Positions 1-9,177 of a stretch of 63,376 nt of DNA are shown here, one piece after another. A program made the translations under genes and the position numbers. Source of the stretch: Gammaproteobacteria bacterium (lineage in GTDB: Bacteria > Pseudomonadota > Gammaproteobacteria > Methylococcales > Methylococcaceae); assembly GCA_009922685.1 (NCBI GenBank), contig RFVA01000006.1:1-63376 (forward strand). The letters are read 5' to 3'. Under the pieces are notes generated by a model, which saw only the letters and a list, made by a program, of their open reading frames with translations, ran no database searches and had not been told where the DNA came from. Position 1 is the first letter of the stretch, and each line of letters begins with the position of its first letter.

Positions 1-735
1 CAAATCACCGGTGATTTGGCCATCCCCGAGCACCTCAGCGAAATCCCTGACGCGACGCAATAGCCGGTTGGCTATCCGGGGTGTTCCTCGGGACCTACGG
101 GCAATCTCAAGGCCGCCCTCCTCCGCCATGTGAAGACCCAGAATTCTCGCAGAGCGCGTGACGATGAGCGCTAATTCATCCACCGTATAGAACTCCAGGC
201 GGTGAACGATGCCAAAGCGGTCCCTTAAGGGGGAGGTTAAAAGCCCTGCCCTAGTCGTTGCCCCAACTAAGGTAAAAGGCGGTATATCGAGTTTGATTGA
301 GCGCGCGGCGGGACCTTCCCCGATCATGATATCAATTTGGTAATCCTCCATCGCGGGATAAAGGACTTCCTCGACAACCGCACTCAAACGGTGAATTTCA
401 TCGATAAAAAGGACATCCCGCGGCTCCAGATTGGTTAGCAGGGCGGCAACATCTCCGGCTTTTTCAAGGACCGGTCCAGATGTATGGCGGATATTGACCC
501 CCATCTCGTGGGCCACAATATTGGCCAGCGTCGTTTTTCCAAGACCTGGCGGTCCGAAAATCAGAACATGATCAAGGGCTTCTTGGCGCCCCCTCGCCGC
601 CTGGATAAAAATGCCCATCTGCTCTCGCATGGAGCGTTGGCCGATGTAGTCTTCAAGTCGCTTAGGCCGAATGGCGCGATCAACCACATCCTCTTCACCC
701 AGAGCTCCTGTCGTTATCAGGCGAGTGAGCGTCAT
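1..735 (-). CDS. ruvB: Holliday junction branch migration ATPase RuvB (3' end outside window)
   Basis: RuvB is the hexameric AAA+ motor that drives branch migration of Holliday junctions together with RuvA. The gene begins with ATG at 733-735 on the minus strand and reads without a stop to base 1, giving 245 residues of a protein usually near 340. Visible motifs are Walker A (GPPGLGKTT), the Walker B region ([10 protein letters not shown]), sensor 1 (GATTRAG) and the arginine-finger region (SPLRDRFG). The C-terminal winged-helix DNA-binding domain falls outside the window. It follows ruvA by 37 bp in the same direction, as in the usual ruvC-ruvA-ruvB operon. The identity is certain; only the 3' end is unseen. 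Confidence 0.97.
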   Translation of the reverse strand, partial: MTLTRLITTGALGEEDVVDRAIRPKRLEDYIGQRSMREQMGIFIQAARGRQEALDHVLIFGPPGLGKTTLANIVAHEMGVNIRHTSGPVLEKAGDVAALLTNLEPRDVLFIDEIHRLSAVVEEVLYPAMEDYQIDIMIGEGPAARSIKLDIPPFTLVGATTRAGLLTSPLRDRFGIVHRLEFYTVDELALIVTRSARILGLHMAEEGGLEIARRSRGTPRIANRLLRRVRDFAEVLGDGQITGDL

Positions 736-772
736 AGCAAAATATTAGGCATCAGAAAAGCGCCTCCAGGCG

Positions 773-1372
773 TCAGCGGGCGGCGGACTTCAGAGCCAGC
801 CGAATAATGTCTTCACTGGAGCGATGATCAAGATCATCCACCGTCTTAATCAAGGTCTGGGCATCCTGCGGCCTGAAGCCGAGCGCCACCAGGGCCGAGA
901 GCGCTTCCTCCGAAGGCTGCGCTAAAACCTCCGGCCGTGAGGGCGCTCCAAGAAGCTGACCACCGCCCCACTCCGGCAAGCGATCTCGCAATTCGATGAT
1001 TAAGCGCTCCGCCGTTTTCTTGCCCACTCCCGGCAGCCTCACCAGACGCTGGGTGTCCTGCTGCTCAATACAGCGGCAAAATTCTTCGGTACTGAGTCCC
1101 GACAGAATGCCAAGTGCCAATTTAGCGCCGATTCCGTTGACCTTGATCAGGGTCCTAAAAAGAGCCCGCTCGGTCTCTGTCAAGAAGCCATAAAGGCTAT
1201 GGGCATCCTCCCGGACCGACAAGTGGGTCAGCAAGGTCACTTCAGCCCCAATCTCTGGCAAGCTGAAAAAGGTCGACATCGGTGCATCGACTTCGTAACC
1301 CACACCGTGAACATCCAACAATAACGAAGGCGGGTGCTTTTGAATCAAAATACCGCGCAGAAAACCGATCAC
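773..1372 (-). CDS. ruvA: Holliday junction-binding protein RuvA
   Basis: RuvA binds four-way junctions as a tetramer and loads RuvB. I place the start at the GTG at 1370-1372, because the family begins with MIGFLRG and the longer open frame adds non-homologous residues. The protein is then 199 residues, the normal length. An N-terminal OB fold is followed by two helix-hairpin-helix motifs (VNGIGAKLA and LPGVGKKTA) and a C-terminal domain that contacts RuvB. The start codon overlaps the ruvC stop as GTGA, so translation is probably coupled. Confidence 0.96.
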   Translation of the reverse strand: MIGFLRGILIQKHPPSLLLDVHGVGYEVDAPMSTFFSLPEIGAEVTLLTHLSVREDAHSLYGFLTETERALFRTLIKVNGIGAKLALGILSGLSTEEFCRCIEQQDTQRLVRLPGVGKKTAERLIIELRDRLPEWGGGQLLGAPSRPEVLAQPSEEALSALVALGFRPQDAQTLIKTVDDLDHRSSEDIIRLALKSAAR

Positions 1373-1875
1373 CGACGCACCATCGCAGCCTGAGCCATTC
1401 GGAGGTGGGTTTGCCGATGATGGATATGACACATGGCGATCCCTAAGGCATCACTCGCATCAGCTGGAAGAACCTCTTTGATACTGAGAAGAAACCTGAC
1501 CATATGCTGGACCTGCGATTTCTCGGCGCCCCCCTTTCCAACTAGGGCTTGTTTGACCTGACGGGCGGCGTACTCTCGCACCGGGAGACCTGCATTCATC
1601 GCGGCACAGATGGCCGCACCTCGGGCTTGGCCCAATTTCAGGGCAGAGTCTGCATTTTTGGACATAAACACCTGCTCAATCGCCGCTTCGGTTGGCCGGT
1701 ACTCCCGGGCTACCGCATAAAGGCCATCGTAGATCTGCTTCAATCGGGTGGGAAAATCATCGCTATCGGTCCTGATCGTCCCGTAAGCCACCAATACAGG
1801 GCCCTTCAAACCATCATGAATGACACCATAACCGGTACACCTTGAGCCTGGATCAATGCCAAGAATACTAACCAC
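1369..1875 (-). CDS. ruvC: Crossover junction endodeoxyribonuclease RuvC
   Basis: RuvC is the dimeric nuclease that cuts Holliday junctions symmetrically. The protein is 168 residues long, close to the usual 173. The RNase H-like fold shows the first catalytic aspartate in LGIDPGS, the glutamate in AAIEQVF and the C-terminal acidic pair in ADASDALGIA. It is the first of three ruv genes on this strand and lies 8 bp downstream of yebC, the common gammaproteobacterial order yebC-ruvC-ruvA-ruvB. There is nothing unusual in it. Confidence 0.97.
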   Translation of the reverse strand: MVSILGIDPGSRCTGYGVIHDGLKGPVLVAYGTIRTDSDDFPTRLKQIYDGLYAVAREYRPTEAAIEQVFMSKNADSALKLGQARGAAICAAMNAGLPVREYAARQVKQALVGKGGAEKSQVQHMVRFLLSIKEVLPADASDALGIAMCHIHHRQTHLRMAQAAMVRR

Positions 1876-1883
1876 GAAAGGGT

Positions 1884-2630
1884 TCAGCCTAACTTAGCGA
1901 GGATATCCTCGCTGATGTCGGCATTCGAATACACATTCTGGACATCATCCAGATCTTCGAGTCGTTCAAGGAGCCGAAGCATCTTGCCCGCATCGTCTTC
2001 GTTCAAGGCAATGGTGGTGCTGGCCCGCATCGTGATCTCGGCGCTCTCGGGGATCAATCCTTGAAGGGTCAAGGCATCCCGCAACGCTTCAAATCGCTCG
2101 GGATCAACGAGCACCTCGACCGAATGGTCCTCATGATTAATCACATCATCAGCACCGGCCTCAAGGGCTGCCTCCATCAGGGCATCCTCATCCACCCCGC
2201 CTTGATAACTAAGGACACCCATTTTGGAAAAGAGATAGGCGACAGAGCCATCGGTCCCGAGGTTACCGCCGGCTTTACTAAAAGCATGCCGCACTTCCCC
2301 AACTGTTCTCAATCGATTATCGGTGAGGCAATCGACCATGACCGCAATCCCACCAGAGCCATAACCTTCGTAGCGAATTTCATCAAAATGTTCACCGTCC
2401 CCGGCGCCAGTGCCTTTCTTGATTGCGCGCTCAATCGTGTCTTTCGACATATTGGCCATCAGTGCCTTATCCATCGCCGTCCTGAGGCGAGGATTATTGG
2501 CGGCATCACCCCCGCCGGTTCGCGCCGACACCGTGATTTCACGAATCAACTTGGTAAAGAGTTTGCCCCGCCTTGCATCCTGGGCTCCCTTACGGTGTTG
2601 AATATTGGCCCATTTACTGTGCCCTGCCAT
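1884..2630 (-). CDS. yebC: YebC/TACO1 family protein
   Basis: This is a 248-residue member of the YebC/PmpR/TACO1 family, described as transcriptional regulators and, more recently, as translation factors acting at difficult motifs. The N-terminus [10 protein letters not shown] is diagnostic, so I choose the ATG at 2628-2630 over a TTG nine bases upstream. An AGGAGGT Shine-Dalgarno sequence lies about 12 bases before it. The three-domain family architecture is complete. It is followed directly by ruvC. The family is certain; the exact role here is not. Confidence 0.95.
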   Translation of the reverse strand: MAGHSKWANIQHRKGAQDARRGKLFTKLIREITVSARTGGGDAANNPRLRTAMDKALMANMSKDTIERAIKKGTGAGDGEHFDEIRYEGYGSGGIAVMVDCLTDNRLRTVGEVRHAFSKAGGNLGTDGSVAYLFSKMGVLSYQGGVDEDALMEAALEAGADDVINHEDHSVEVLVDPERFEALRDALTLQGLIPESAEITMRASTTIALNEDDAGKMLRLLERLEDLDDVQNVYSNADISEDILAKLG

Positions 2631-2697
2631 AACCCTCAAAGACCTCCTAATTTCCTATTCTTAACCCTTCATCCTGCTGAAAATCTTACCACTTTGA

Positions 2698-4023
2698 CTA
2701 ATGTAATTTGATTCGGGGTTGAAGTCGGCGCCGAAAGAACGAAGAAATCATCAATAACAGGACCCGCGGCACCCCAAACAGCGCTAACTGGTGCATCTTG
2801 TAGAGGGAGAGGTAGACCATTCGGGCAATGAAGCCCTCAATCATCACCGACCCCATCAGGTTGCCCATGAGATTACCGACCGTGCTGTACTTTCCAAGCG
2901 ATACCAGCGAGCCATAATCAAGATAATGAAACGGCTTCTGTTTTTTTCCCTTCAGCCGATAGTGAATGTTCTTGAGCACTTGGGTGGCCATCTGATGGGC
3001 CGATTGCGCTCTTGGCGGCACGTTGCCGCCCTTTTCAGACCACTCACACGCTGCACAATCGCCGATCGCGTAGATGTCATCATCCCGCGTGGTCTCAAGG
3101 GTCGGCTTCACCACTAATTGATTGATATGATTAGTTTCAAGACCATCGATCTCGTGGAGGAAATTGGGTGCCTTAACCCCAGCGGCCCAAACCCTCGCCG
3201 CGGCTCTAATAAATTCGCCCGTCCCGGTCTTTAAACCCTCCTGGGTGACTTCGACGACTTTAACTCCCGCCCGGACCTCAATCCCGAGAGTCTCCAGCTG
3301 TTTTGTGGTGGCCTTTGAAAGACGCTCAGGTAAACCCGCGAGAATCCTCGGCGCAGCCTCAATGATGTGAATCTTGATATCAGAGGGTTTGACCCGATCA
3401 AGGCCATAGGCGTTGAGGAGCCGCGCCGCCTGATAAAGCTGGGCTGACAGTTCGATCCCGGTCGCACCACCCCCAACAATGGCGACATCCAACTCACCCG
3501 CATGGGTGGGCCCCCCTGTGGCCTGGGCCCTCAGATAGGCTTCCAGCAAACGGCTCTGGAATTGCTCAGCCTCCTCCGTAGAGTCAAGAAACATGCAATG
3601 TTCTGAAACCCCCGGAATACCAAAATCATTACAGACGCTGCCCACGGCAATCACCAGAATATCGTAGGGATAGCTTCGCGCCGGCATAATCACCTCACCC
3701 GCCGCACTCAGAAGAGGTGCGAGGAGAATCTCTTTCTTTTGGCGATCCAGCCCACTCATCCGGGCCAGGACAAAGCGGAAATAGTTTTCACTGGCCTGTG
3801 CCAGATATTCCAGTTCGTCATCGTGGGAATCGAGGGTTCCCGCCGCCACCTCATGCAGGAGCGGCTTCCAGATATGCGTGCGACTGCCATCAATCAGGGT
3901 GATCTCGGCACGCTTTTTTTTGCCCAACCGGTTCCCGAGCTGGGTTACCAACTCAAGCCCACCGGCGCCACCGCCGACAACAACAATCCTAGGGGGTGCT
4001 AGAGCTTTTGCATTTCGCATCAT
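2698..4023 (-). CDS. ndh: Type II NADH:quinone oxidoreductase (NDH-2)
   Basis: This single-subunit, non-proton-pumping flavoenzyme passes electrons from NADH to quinone at the inner face of the cytoplasmic membrane. The 441-residue protein has an N-terminal FAD dinucleotide fold (VVVGGGAGGLE), a second fold for NADH (VAIVGGGATGIELS), the FAD-binding IYAIGDCA motif and the quinone-site region around PPRAQSAHQMA. The C-terminal stretch, rich in hydrophobic and basic residues, resembles the membrane-binding helices of the family. It lies between yebC and the divergent relA. The start MMRNAK is uncertain by one codon. The organism also carries a cytochrome c oxidase (48.0-52.4 kb), so NDH-2 probably feeds an aerobic chain. 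Confidence 0.93.
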   Translation of the reverse strand: MMRNAKALAPPRIVVVGGGAGGLELVTQLGNRLGKKKRAEITLIDGSRTHIWKPLLHEVAAGTLDSHDDELEYLAQASENYFRFVLARMSGLDRQKKEILLAPLLSAAGEVIMPARSYPYDILVIAVGSVCNDFGIPGVSEHCMFLDSTEEAEQFQSRLLEAYLRAQATGGPTHAGELDVAIVGGGATGIELSAQLYQAARLLNAYGLDRVKPSDIKIHIIEAAPRILAGLPERLSKATTKQLETLGIEVRAGVKVVEVTQEGLKTGTGEFIRAAARVWAAGVKAPNFLHEIDGLETNHINQLVVKPTLETTRDDDIYAIGDCAACEWSEKGGNVPPRAQSAHQMATQVLKNIHYRLKGKKQKPFHYLDYGSLVSLGKYSTVGNLMGNLMGSVMIEGFIARMVYLSLYKMHQLALFGVPRVLLLMISSFFRRRLQPRIKLH

Positions 4024-4194
4024 GGTTCCTCAAGAAGACAGCTGCTTTTAACGTCCATAAAGAAAAGTGTAGCGCCTTGAGATCCTCTTGTCCGCATACT
4101 AAAGAGCGATAGAACATCAATGAAGCCTACAATCTTTGATAGGATCGATGGCGCACCCCCTGCATAGGGTCTGGCGAATCATGACGCGACAACC

Positions 4195-6168
4195 ATGAAA
4201 CACACCCATTACCCCCCTGATGTCTCTCAACTACCCGATGGCGATCTATTAGCCCGCCTGTCGGAAGGTTACACTGCCGAGGAGCGGGCCCAGATCGCAA
4301 AAGCCCTTGAATGGGCCGAAACAGCGCGACAGCGAGATGCCCTGACCCGTCCGAGGGGGATTGATGTCGCCTTGATTGTCCAGCAGCTAAAAGTGGATGC
4401 CCCCACGGTGATGGCCGCCCTCCTGAGCGACCCCTATCTTCGCGACAGCGTGGGTTCTGAGACCCTGCTGCATCAATTTGGCCATCCGATGGCTGAACTG
4501 GTGCAAAAAGTGAACTGGTTGAATACCTTTGATGAATACCAAAAGAGCGAGAATCGGGAGCCTGATCAAGCAGAGCTCCTTCGCAGCATGCTGCTCGCGG
4601 TGGTCAATGATGTTCGTGCCGTTCTGATCAAATTGGCCTATCGTCTTCAGCGACTCCGCTTACTTAGAAACAGTCCGGAGGATCCTTTAAGGGAGACGAT
4701 CGCCTTGGAGACCTTAGATCTCTTTACCCCACTCGCCAATCGTCTGGGCGTTGGTCAATTGAAATGGGAGATGGAGGATTTATCCTTTCGCTATCTTGAA
4801 CCAGAGGAATATCGCCGCCTTGCCCAATCGCTCGCCTCCAATCGCGTCGCAAGAGAAGGATTTGTCCGTCAGTTTATGATCGACCTGCAGGAAAAACTGC
4901 AGGATGCCGGTATCAAAGCACGCGTCTTCGGTCGCCCGAAACATCTCTACAGTATTCACAAAAAAATCGAGCGTAAAGACGTTAGCCCCGACGAACTTTA
5001 TGACCTCCACGCGGTGCGCGTGATCGTGAAGGATATTCCGACCTGCTACACCGTCCTGGGTCTTACCCATAGTGCCTGGCTTCATATCCCCGCCGAATTG
5101 GACGATTACATCGCCAACCCCAAGTCCAATGGTTATCAGTCGTTACATACGGTGGTCATCGGCCCTGAGGGAAAGCCGGTAGAGATCCAGATTCGTACCG
5201 AAGACATGCACAATTTCGCCGAATTCGGCGTCGCCGCCCACTGGCGTTACAAAGAGGGCAGCAAGCAAGATCTGGCCATGGACCGAAACGTCAACACACT
5301 CCGCCAGCTCCTCGAGGCCCCTCACGGTGAACGCGGCATCCTCGATTCCTTCCGATCTGAATTCTTTGAAGATGAGATTTTTGTTTTAACCCCCAAGGGT
5401 CAGGTCGTCAGACTGAGGAAAGGAGCGACACCGGTTGATTTTGCCTATGGAATCCATACCGAAGTCGGGCATCGCTGCCGTGGCGCTAAAGTCAATGGCC
5501 GGATTGTTCCTCTTCACCATACGCTCAAATCAGGTGAGCGCGTGGAGATCCTGACCATCAAGCAAGGCGGGCCAAGCCTTGGCTGGATTGACCCTCACAA
5601 CGGTCTCGTTAAAACAGGTCATGCCCGCAATAAGATCAGAGCGTGGTTCCGCCAGCAAGACCATGAGCGTCATATGAGGGCCGGCAAACAAATCTTGGAT
5701 CAGGAGCGCCAAAGGCTTGGCCTAAAAGAGATTGATCAAGAACAGCTGGCGCGTCATTTTCACTTACCACGACCCGAAGATCTTCTCCTGGCCATCGGCC
5801 GGGTCGACCTGACCCAAGGCCAATTGGCCGCGGCTTTAAGACCCTCTCAGCCGATCCAACGAGGCAGCCAGGCAGCGATCAACCCACCAAGGAGGGTGAT
5901 CCATAGAGAGGGCCGCGAAGACATCCTCATTGAAGGGGTCCGTAACCTCGTCACCCATATGGCGCAGTGCTGTCATCCAGAGCCTCAAACGCCCATCATC
6001 GGCTTCCTAACCAGCCTTCGAGGCATTGCCATTCACCGGAAGGATTGCATCAATATCAGGCGGCTTCCGAACGACAAGCGGGAACGCCTGATGGAGGTTC
6101 GCTGGGTCGCCGATGTCAGCCCCCATGGAGAGGGGCCAAGGAATGAGCACACAACACCTAATCCTTGA
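4195..6168 (+). CDS. relA: (p)ppGpp synthetase RelA lacking the C-terminal ACT domain
   Basis: RelA makes the alarmone (p)ppGpp on stalled ribosomes. The 657 residues show, in order, a degenerate HD domain without HD or ED catalytic pairs, a synthetase domain, a TGS domain (VDFAYGIHTEVGH) and a conserved-cysteine region (AQCCHPEP, HRKDCINI). The ELDDYIANPKSNGYQS loop carries the EXDD signature of synthetase-only RelA rather than the RXKD of SpoT or Rel, so this is RelA. It stops about 85 residues early: homology ends at LMEVRW, and about 20 unrelated residues follow. The ACT/RRM module that closes RelA proteins is absent. The last 11 bp overlap the 3' end of the convergent permease gene. The start has no obvious Shine-Dalgarno sequence. 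Synthesis should remain possible; ribosome-dependent control may be altered. Confidence 0.93.
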   Translation: MKHTHYPPDVSQLPDGDLLARLSEGYTAEERAQIAKALEWAETARQRDALTRPRGIDVALIVQQLKVDAPTVMAALLSDPYLRDSVGSETLLHQFGHPMAELVQKVNWLNTFDEYQKSENREPDQAELLRSMLLAVVNDVRAVLIKLAYRLQRLRLLRNSPEDPLRETIALETLDLFTPLANRLGVGQLKWEMEDLSFRYLEPEEYRRLAQSLASNRVAREGFVRQFMIDLQEKLQDAGIKARVFGRPKHLYSIHKKIERKDVSPDELYDLHAVRVIVKDIPTCYTVLGLTHSAWLHIPAELDDYIANPKSNGYQSLHTVVIGPEGKPVEIQIRTEDMHNFAEFGVAAHWRYKEGSKQDLAMDRNVNTLRQLLEAPHGERGILDSFRSEFFEDEIFVLTPKGQVVRLRKGATPVDFAYGIHTEVGHRCRGAKVNGRIVPLHHTLKSGERVEILTIKQGGPSLGWIDPHNGLVKTGHARNKIRAWFRQQDHERHMRAGKQILDQERQRLGLKEIDQEQLARHFHLPRPEDLLLAIGRVDLTQGQLAAALRPSQPIQRGSQAAINPPRRVIHREGREDILIEGVRNLVTHMAQCCHPEPQTPIIGFLTSLRGIAIHRKDCINIRRLPNDKRERLMEVRWVADVSPHGEGPRNEHTTPNP

Positions 6169-6982
6169 CGCCCCCAGCGACCAGGCCCTCGAGGTAGTAG
6201 CGCTGAAGCAGAAGAAATAACAACACCACGGGAAGAATCGTGAGAACCGCTCCCGCCATCATCAGTTGGGGATCTTGCACATGCTCCCCCATTAAGTTGG
6301 CTAGGGCGACGGGAAGGGTATAGCGATCCTCCTGGGTCAGGATAATCAGGGGCCACATAAAGTCATTCCAGCTCCCCATAAAGGTAAAGACCGCCAGCGA
6401 CACCAGGACGGGCTTCGACAGAGGAAGGATCAGTGACCGATAAATCCTAAATTCTCCCGCGCCATCAATGCGTGCGGCATCTAAAAGACTGTCAGGAACC
6501 GATTTCAAATACTGTCGGATCAGAAAAATCCCAAAAACACTCGACATCCCGGGAATGATGATACCGGCATAGGTGTTGATGAGCCCCAGCTGCTTGATCA
6601 TCAGAAACAGAGGCAGCATAGCGGCTTGTGAAGGAATCACCATCATGGCTAAGAGAAGCCTAAAAAGGCCATCCCGACCCCGAAAATGAAGTTTTGCAAA
6701 CGCATAGCCCGCCATGGAGTTGATAAAGAGCGAGGACATCGTCACGCCCGCTGCAATAAGGGTGCTGTTCAACAAATACCGCCCCATCGCCAATTCATCA
6801 AAGAGTACCTGATAGTGTTTTAGGGTCGGATGGACCGGCGTCAATGGCGGCGGAAAAAGAGCCATATCTTCTACCGTCATCAAGGATACTGAGACCATCC
6901 AAAAAAAGGGGAACAAGGTGAAAAGGGCAGCCATCAACAAGATGACGTGGGCCAGAAGACGACCACCGTTGAGCGGCTTCAT
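6158..6982 (-). CDS. Carbohydrate ABC transporter permease, MalG/UgpE type
   Basis: This is the second inner-membrane subunit of a binding-protein-dependent sugar importer. It has 274 residues with about six hydrophobic segments and the EAA loop that docks the ATPase (LLDAARIDGAGEFRIYRSL). I start it at the ATG at 6980-6982, which overlaps the stop of the upstream permease as ATGA; the longer open frame adds 31 residues without homology. The C-terminus (LEGLVAGGVKD) is the usual end of this family. It is the last gene of a minus-strand operon (binding protein, permease, permease) and converges on relA with an 11-bp overlap. The substrate is unknown, but a hydrolase of the PF10091 family lies divergently. 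Confidence 0.92.
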   Translation of the reverse strand: MKPLNGGRLLAHVILLMAALFTLFPFFWMVSVSLMTVEDMALFPPPLTPVHPTLKHYQVLFDELAMGRYLLNSTLIAAGVTMSSLFINSMAGYAFAKLHFRGRDGLFRLLLAMMVIPSQAAMLPLFLMIKQLGLINTYAGIIIPGMSSVFGIFLIRQYLKSVPDSLLDAARIDGAGEFRIYRSLILPLSKPVLVSLAVFTFMGSWNDFMWPLIILTQEDRYTLPVALANLMGEHVQDPQLMMAGAVLTILPVVLLFLLLQRYYLEGLVAGGVKD

Positions 6983-7857
6983 AACAGCCGTCTCACGCAC
7001 ATCTGGATTAATGTCCCTGAGAGGATAATGAGAAAAAGAACAAAGGAAATCGCGGCGGCATAGCCCAGATTCCACCAGCGAAAACCCTCCTCGAACATCA
7101 AGAGCGCAATACTCAACGTCCTCCCTGAAGGGCCACCCTGCGTCATCACATAGGGTTCCGCGAACAACTGGAAATAGCCGATAAGGGTGACGATGACGAC
7201 GAACACGAAGGTCGGCGCCAACAGGGGGAGCGTAATCGATCGGAACTGATCGAAGGCGCCTGCACCATCAACCTCCGCCGCCTCGTAGAGACGGCGCGGA
7301 ATACTCTTGAGGCCTGCAATAAAGATCACCATATTGAATCCAAAGTTTTTCCAGACCGCCATGATGATGAGCGAGGGCATGGCCCAATCAGGGTCACCCA
7401 GCCAATCCATCGGCTCGATGCCAAGAAGCGACAACACATAATTCAAAAGGCCTGACCTTGGGTGATAAAGGTAACGCCACACAACCGCGACTGCGACCAG
7501 GGTCGTGACCACCGGAAGGAAAAAGACGGTCCTGAAAAACCCCTGCCCACAAACCATTCGCTGATTGATGAGGAGAGCAAAAAAAAGGGATGCTAAGATC
7601 GACAGCGGCGCCCCTAGCGCCACAAAATAGAAGGTATTCGTCAGCGCACGAAAAAAAAGAGGATCGGTAAAAAGATGTCGGTAATTTTCAAAACCGATCA
7701 GCCGAAGATGATCCCATCGCGCCAAAGCATAAAGATCAAAATCGGTGAAGCTGAGGAGAAGCGATGCAACAATGGGTAGGACAAAGAAAACACCCATCAA
7801 TAACATCGCTGGAAGCACCAGCCAGAAAGCAGCGGAAGGTCTTCTCATCCGCATCAT
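6979..7857 (-). CDS. Carbohydrate ABC transporter permease, MalF/UgpA type
   Basis: This is the first inner-membrane permease of the importer, 292 residues with six predicted transmembrane segments. It shows the EAA motif (LYEAAEVDGAGAFDQFRSITLP). The TQGGPSGRT loop and the family-typical N-terminus (LVLPAMLLMGVFFVLP) place it with UgpA/MalF-like proteins. ATGA overlaps link it to the binding-protein gene upstream and the second permease downstream, so the three are one transcript. No ATPase is in this operon; the plausible partner is the MsmK/UgpC-type ATPase at 11267-12361 on the other strand. Confidence 0.92.
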   Translation of the reverse strand: MMRMRRPSAAFWLVLPAMLLMGVFFVLPIVASLLLSFTDFDLYALARWDHLRLIGFENYRHLFTDPLFFRALTNTFYFVALGAPLSILASLFFALLINQRMVCGQGFFRTVFFLPVVTTLVAVAVVWRYLYHPRSGLLNYVLSLLGIEPMDWLGDPDWAMPSLIIMAVWKNFGFNMVIFIAGLKSIPRRLYEAAEVDGAGAFDQFRSITLPLLAPTFVFVVIVTLIGYFQLFAEPYVMTQGGPSGRTLSIALLMFEEGFRWWNLGYAAAISFVLFLIILSGTLIQMCVRRLL

Positions 7858-9152
7858 GGCGCCCTGCCTTGATCACAGGCACCTGACAACAGCCAACGGC
7901 GCTTTGAAAGCAGCCGGTCAACATCTCGGTCTAATCCTAAAAGGGCCTCCTCCTCGGTCATCTCATGTCGAGCCGAACGCTCGGCATAAAGAACGATCTT
8001 GCTCGCAATCTGTTCCCATTCTGGCACCTTAGGCGTCGCGATCACCCGATCAAGCTGCCTTCTGAAGGCTTTAAGAGGAGGAGATGCCAATAGGAGAGGG
8101 TCTGACCAAACCGACCTTTTAGGTGGCAGGTCGCCCGTCGCATGGTAGAGCGTTAAAAGGCTTTGAGGGCGGGCCATAAACTCAACCAAGGCCAAAGCCT
8201 TCTCCTTATGCCGGGATGAGGCGCTCACCGCAAGACTCGAGCCCCCAGCCAGAGAAGCTCCAGGACCGGTTGGACCTGGCATAACCGCCGTCGCCCAGAC
8301 ACCCTCCAATGAGGGCGGAAGGCGGCGATGAAACTCACCAATGTTCCAGGGTCCGGTCACATAAAAAGCGATACGCCCGTCAGCAAAATCCTGATAGAGA
8401 CTCGTCATCTGCGCATCGCCCATCAGCGCCGAGAAGCCCTTCTCATAAAGTTCGATATAGAAATGAAAGGCCGCCCGAAAGGAGGCCGCCTGAAAGCGGC
8501 CGAAGCAGCCTTCAGCATCCAGTAAGCTTGCCCCGGACTGCATCCCCAAAATCACCGGGAGCTGCCACTCACTGAGGGGAGCGATCAGCGCTTTGAACTG
8601 GCCAGAGGTTCGATCTCTAAGGCTCTCCATCATCAAAAGCCATTCACTCCAGCTCGTCGGAGGCGCTTCAAATCCAGCGGCCAACAGGAGGTCCCGCCGA
8701 TAGAATAATAGCCGGGTATCGATATACCAGGGCATCGCCATCAAGCGCCCATGGACGGTACTGCTATCCAGAATGCCGCTAAAAAAGTCCTCTTTTTCTC
8801 TCGCAGAGAGCATTAAGGGCTCTACAGCACCCAAGGCGTCAAATTCCGGCACCCAGGTGTTGCCGAGCTGGAAAACGTCTGGCATGGCATCACCGGCATA
8901 GGCGGTCAGGAGCTTTTCATGAGCCGCACTCCAAGGTATTTGCTGAACAACCACCCTGACATCGGGGGTTTCCTGCTGAAAAGCTTCCACCAACAGGCGA
9001 ACCGCCTCCCCCTCTCCCCCGAGAACCCAAAAAGAGAGTGGGGTATCCTGAGGCTCAGAAGAGCAGCCTAAAAACCCCAAAACCCCAACCAAGAAAGCAA
9101 CGAGGGACCCTCGCCAAAGCTTCAGCATGAGGTTTGTCAGACGTTGGGCCAT
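7854..9152 (-). CDS. Carbohydrate ABC transporter substrate-binding lipoprotein (family 1)
   Basis: This 432-residue extracellular solute-binding protein would capture a sugar in the periplasm. The N-terminus has a hydrophobic signal ending in the lipobox FLGC, so it is probably a lipoprotein. The body has the family 1 pattern: a fold beginning with LSFWVLGGEGEAV, an ADxMPDVFQLGNTWV-like segment, and the hinge region DGRIAFYVTGPWNIGEF. The start is unclear: ATG at 9152 and ATG at 9128 both give a workable signal and neither has a good ribosome-binding site. It opens the minus-strand importer operon and is divergent from the hydrolase pseudogene, with almost no intergenic space. Confidence 0.92.
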   Translation of the reverse strand: MAQRLTNLMLKLWRGSLVAFLVGVLGFLGCSSEPQDTPLSFWVLGGEGEAVRLLVEAFQQETPDVRVVVQQIPWSAAHEKLLTAYAGDAMPDVFQLGNTWVPEFDALGAVEPLMLSAREKEDFFSGILDSSTVHGRLMAMPWYIDTRLLFYRRDLLLAAGFEAPPTSWSEWLLMMESLRDRTSGQFKALIAPLSEWQLPVILGMQSGASLLDAEGCFGRFQAASFRAAFHFYIELYEKGFSALMGDAQMTSLYQDFADGRIAFYVTGPWNIGEFHRRLPPSLEGVWATAVMPGPTGPGASLAGGSSLAVSASSRHKEKALALVEFMARPQSLLTLYHATGDLPPKRSVWSDPLLLASPPLKAFRRQLDRVIATPKVPEWEQIASKIVLYAERSARHEMTEEEALLGLDRDVDRLLSKRRWLLSGACDQGRAP

Positions 9153-9177
9153 ACTCTATGCTTCACCGGATAGATGC

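Noticed and set aside
2061-2711. 216-codon open frame on the plus strand opposite yebC
   Set aside because: Antisense to yebC, with no homology or ribosome-binding site.
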